Of a stretch of 6,200 nt of DNA, positions 4,434 through 6,200 are shown piece after piece. Position 1 is the stretch's first letter. Each line of letters opens with the position of its first letter. The translations under genes were made by a program, and so were the position numbers. Source of the DNA: an uncultured Verrucomicrobiae bacterium (lineage in GTDB: Bacteria; Verrucomicrobiota; Verrucomicrobiia; Verrucomicrobiales; DEV007); the NCBI GenBank assembly GCA_937898895.1, contig CALDKL010000068.1, positions 1 through 6,200 of the forward strand. Reading direction: 5' to 3'. The notes under the pieces were generated by a model that was given only the letters and a program-made list of their open reading frames with translations, did no database searches and was not told the DNA's origin.

Positions 4434-6149
4434 ATGACCCTGCCCGAACTCACCCAAGCGTTGGACGAAAACCCCGGAGATTGGGAGCGGAGGCTTGCTG
4501 TGGTCCAGGCTCTCATGGCTGAAAGTCGGCACGAGGAAGCCGTCGAAGTCGTCAACCAGGGCGAGGCGATTCCTCACGAAGCGGCCCCCTGGCTCGCTGC
4601 CGCAAGGACCTACGCCGCCGTCGGTGCCTTCGAGCAGGCGGGAGCCCTCGTGGCCACCGCGCTGGAAATCGACCCGGGCTATGAGCCTGCCAGGGCCTAC
4701 CGGAAAGAACTGGCCACTCTCGCTCCCCAGGTGCCGATGTCAGTCTCCGCAGAGGATCTCGAAGAGGAGGGCGAAGAGCCGCTCGTGCGCCCGGTACCGG
4801 TCGAGGAGGCCGTGCCCTTGCTCCGTCGGTCGGAGGCGGGAGAAGCGGCCGAACCAATGGCCCTGCCAAAAGTGGCGTTCTCCAATCACGAGTTGGTCGC
4901 GTTGAAAGAAGCCGAATCGGAAGTGAACCGGATTCGCGAAAAAACGATCCGCCGCGACAAATTCAACGCCCTCGTCATCACGGTACTCGCCCACGTCGCG
5001 ATCTTTGCTGCCCTGACGATTGTCGTGACGCAGGAGGCTCCCCGGATCCCGCCGCAGATTGTCGCGGCGGCTGCTCCTGCCTCATCCCAGGCGGAACAGG
5101 CCATCGACAATGTGAAAATGAACAAGTCAGCCGTCGCACCGACTGCGGCAAGCTCCGCCGTGGTCGACGTGGTCGCGGCCACCGGGGCTTCCACCTTCTC
5201 GGTCCCGACGATCACCACGCCGGCGGATGCCGCAAATCAGGGGGAAGGCGTGGGTGCTGCCGCCGGGATGGGCGGCATCGGCAATCTCGGGATGAGCCCA
5301 TCCCTGAGCCTCGGCATGTCCACCTCGACCACATCGAAGATGATGTTCGGCGTCCCCATGGAAGTGGATGGAGAAGTCCTCGGGGTCATCCTCGACGTGT
5401 CCGGATCGATGGCCGAGTTTTTGCCGGTCGTGGTCAGGGAGGTCGACAAGAACTTCAAGGACTCACCCATTGTCTACGTGCGCAACATGCTGCTCTCGAA
5501 AGACAATCGCGAGGGCGAGGCACGACTGATTGTTCCCGAAGAGGTCATTCCCTACCATCCGGAATACAAGACACAGACCCCTTACTGGTTCCTTTGGTAT
5601 GACCTGCCCCGCAAGGCTCCACAGCGCTACGTGGATCGTCTCATCGAGACCTTCAAGACGCGCCCGAACCAGTTTCTCACCACGGGGCGCGGCTGGGATG
5701 GCAGCAGCCTGATTGTGGCGACCGACTTCCTCATGGAGGAGAAGATCGACGCGCTCTACATCTTTTCCGACTTCGAGGACTTCGTCGACGAAGACATTGC
5801 GGCGGAGATCGGGCAGAAGTTGGGTCGCCGCAAAATCCGCACCTACGTCCAGCCGGCCGAAGCCAGTACGGATTTCCTCGACGTGATGACAAAGAAGATC
5901 GCGAACAAGACCCGCGGTCGTCAGATGCCCTCGCTGGTCTCGCTCCTGCGTGGCTCGGAGGAGACCGAGGTGACCTCGCTGATGAAGGACAACCGGGCGG
6001 CCGATGTCGCCGCGCTCGCCTCGATGAACATCAAACTGGCCACCCCCCGCCCCGAGATCTCCGCCGAGCCGTTTTATGCCTTCAAGCCGAGCAAGGGATG
6101 GACCGAGATCCATCGGCGTTCTGAGCCGGACTACGATGCGGCTTTCTAA
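4434..6149 (+). CDS. TPR-like, single-span membrane protein with von Willebrand A domain, unknown function
   Basis: This is a 571-aa protein from the ATG at 4434. Residues about 14-92 are Ala/Glu-rich helical repeats resembling two TPR units (ALMAESRHEEAVEVV, then YAAVGAFEQAGALVATALEI with DPGYEPA). A charged segment (105-175) leads to one hydrophobic helix (about 178-198, FNALVITVLAHVAIFAALTI) preceded by RREK/RRDK-type positive residues, so the N terminus is probably cytoplasmic. Residues 201-305 are an Ala/Ser/Gly/Met-rich linker. The vWA domain follows (about 313-490). Its MIDAS motif DVSGS (321-325) and later Asp in IFSDF (D446) are intact, while the usual metal-binding Thr position appears to be Ser in GWDGSS (420-425). 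Such domains bind partner proteins through a divalent metal. The frame is open upstream to 4185, but those codons read through the tRNA fragment and are rejected. No clear ribosome binding site is seen. It stands on the presumed native side of the island junction. A role in an envelope complex is possible but not shown. Confidence 0.85.
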   Translation: MTLPELTQALDENPGDWERRLAVVQALMAESRHEEAVEVVNQGEAIPHEAAPWLAAARTYAAVGAFEQAGALVATALEIDPGYEPARAYRKELATLAPQVPMSVSAEDLEEEGEEPLVRPVPVEEAVPLLRRSEAGEAAEPMALPKVAFSNHELVALKEAESEVNRIREKTIRRDKFNALVITVLAHVAIFAALTIVVTQEAPRIPPQIVAAAAPASSQAEQAIDNVKMNKSAVAPTAASSAVVDVVAATGASTFSVPTITTPADAANQGEGVGAAAGMGGIGNLGMSPSLSLGMSTSTTSKMMFGVPMEVDGEVLGVILDVSGSMAEFLPVVVREVDKNFKDSPIVYVRNMLLSKDNREGEARLIVPEEVIPYHPEYKTQTPYWFLWYDLPRKAPQRYVDRLIETFKTRPNQFLTTGRGWDGSSLIVATDFLMEEKIDALYIFSDFEDFVDEDIAAEIGQKLGRRKIRTYVQPAEASTDFLDVMTKKIANKTRGRQMPSLVSLLRGSEETEVTSLMKDNRAADVAALASMNIKLATPRPEISAEPFYAFKPSKGWTEIHRRSEPDYDAAF

Positions 6150-6200
6150 GGTCCCGAGGCCCGCGTTGAAAGCATCCTCAAGAACCCTGAGCAGAGGGAA

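Noticed and set aside
4186..4555. Minus-strand frames containing GELNPRPTHYE and GGIEPPTHALRM peptides
   Set aside because: These peptides are the well-known spurious translations of tRNA T-arm sequence on the opposite strand.
5463..6113. Minus-strand open frame (216 codons) opposite the vWA gene
   Set aside because: It is a shadow of the coding frame that carries the vWA motifs, with no domain of its own.
1..6200. CRISPR array, insertion sequence or transposase
   Set aside because: No regularly spaced repeats, no terminal inverted repeats bounding a transposase, and no transposase-like frame were found.

Overview
The window suggests a GC-rich bacterium (about 60-65 % GC by eye in the genes). 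The lineage is not certain. The Ala-rich protein with TPR-like repeats, one membrane span and a von Willebrand A domain, together with the lack of clear Shine-Dalgarno motifs before most starts, would suit Verrucomicrobiota or a related group, but this is a low-confidence guess.

Layout. Positions 1-3280 (minus strand) hold the promoter-proximal part of a type I restriction-modification operon, read right to left: a small helix-turn-helix regulator (3080-3280), the methyltransferase subunit hsdM (858-3020) and the specificity subunit hsdS (861 running off the left edge). hsdM and hsdS overlap by 4 bases. hsdR is not in the window and would be expected further left. Two short perfect inverted repeats and a TACAAT -10-like hexamer lie just before the regulator, as expected for a self-regulated defence operon.

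Positions 3349-4204 form a gene-poor gap, about 46 % GC in its central 300 bases. It holds a perfect 11-bp inverted repeat (3592-3623), a further copy of its core at 3699-3706, and only one weak candidate small gene (3958-4185, minus).

At 4205-4251 lies the 3' part of a tRNA-Thr(CGU) gene. The anticodon arm, variable loop, T arm and 3' acceptor strand are intact, but the D arm and 5' acceptor strand are absent. This is the typical scar left at the far end of an island inserted into a tRNA gene. By its orientation the island lies to the left, carrying the hsd operon, and the native chromosome resumes to the right. The intact tRNA-Thr and the integrase would be outside the window on the left.

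The native side (4434-6149, plus) encodes one protein of about 571 aa of unknown function: N-terminal TPR-like repeats, one transmembrane helix, an Ala/Ser/Gly-rich linker and a vWA domain with a MIDAS-like motif. The best supported reading is therefore an island-borne type I R-M system at its right-hand junction. I found no clearly novel system, but the junction, the regulator's operators, the mosaic hsdS and the inserted region of HsdM deserve checking.
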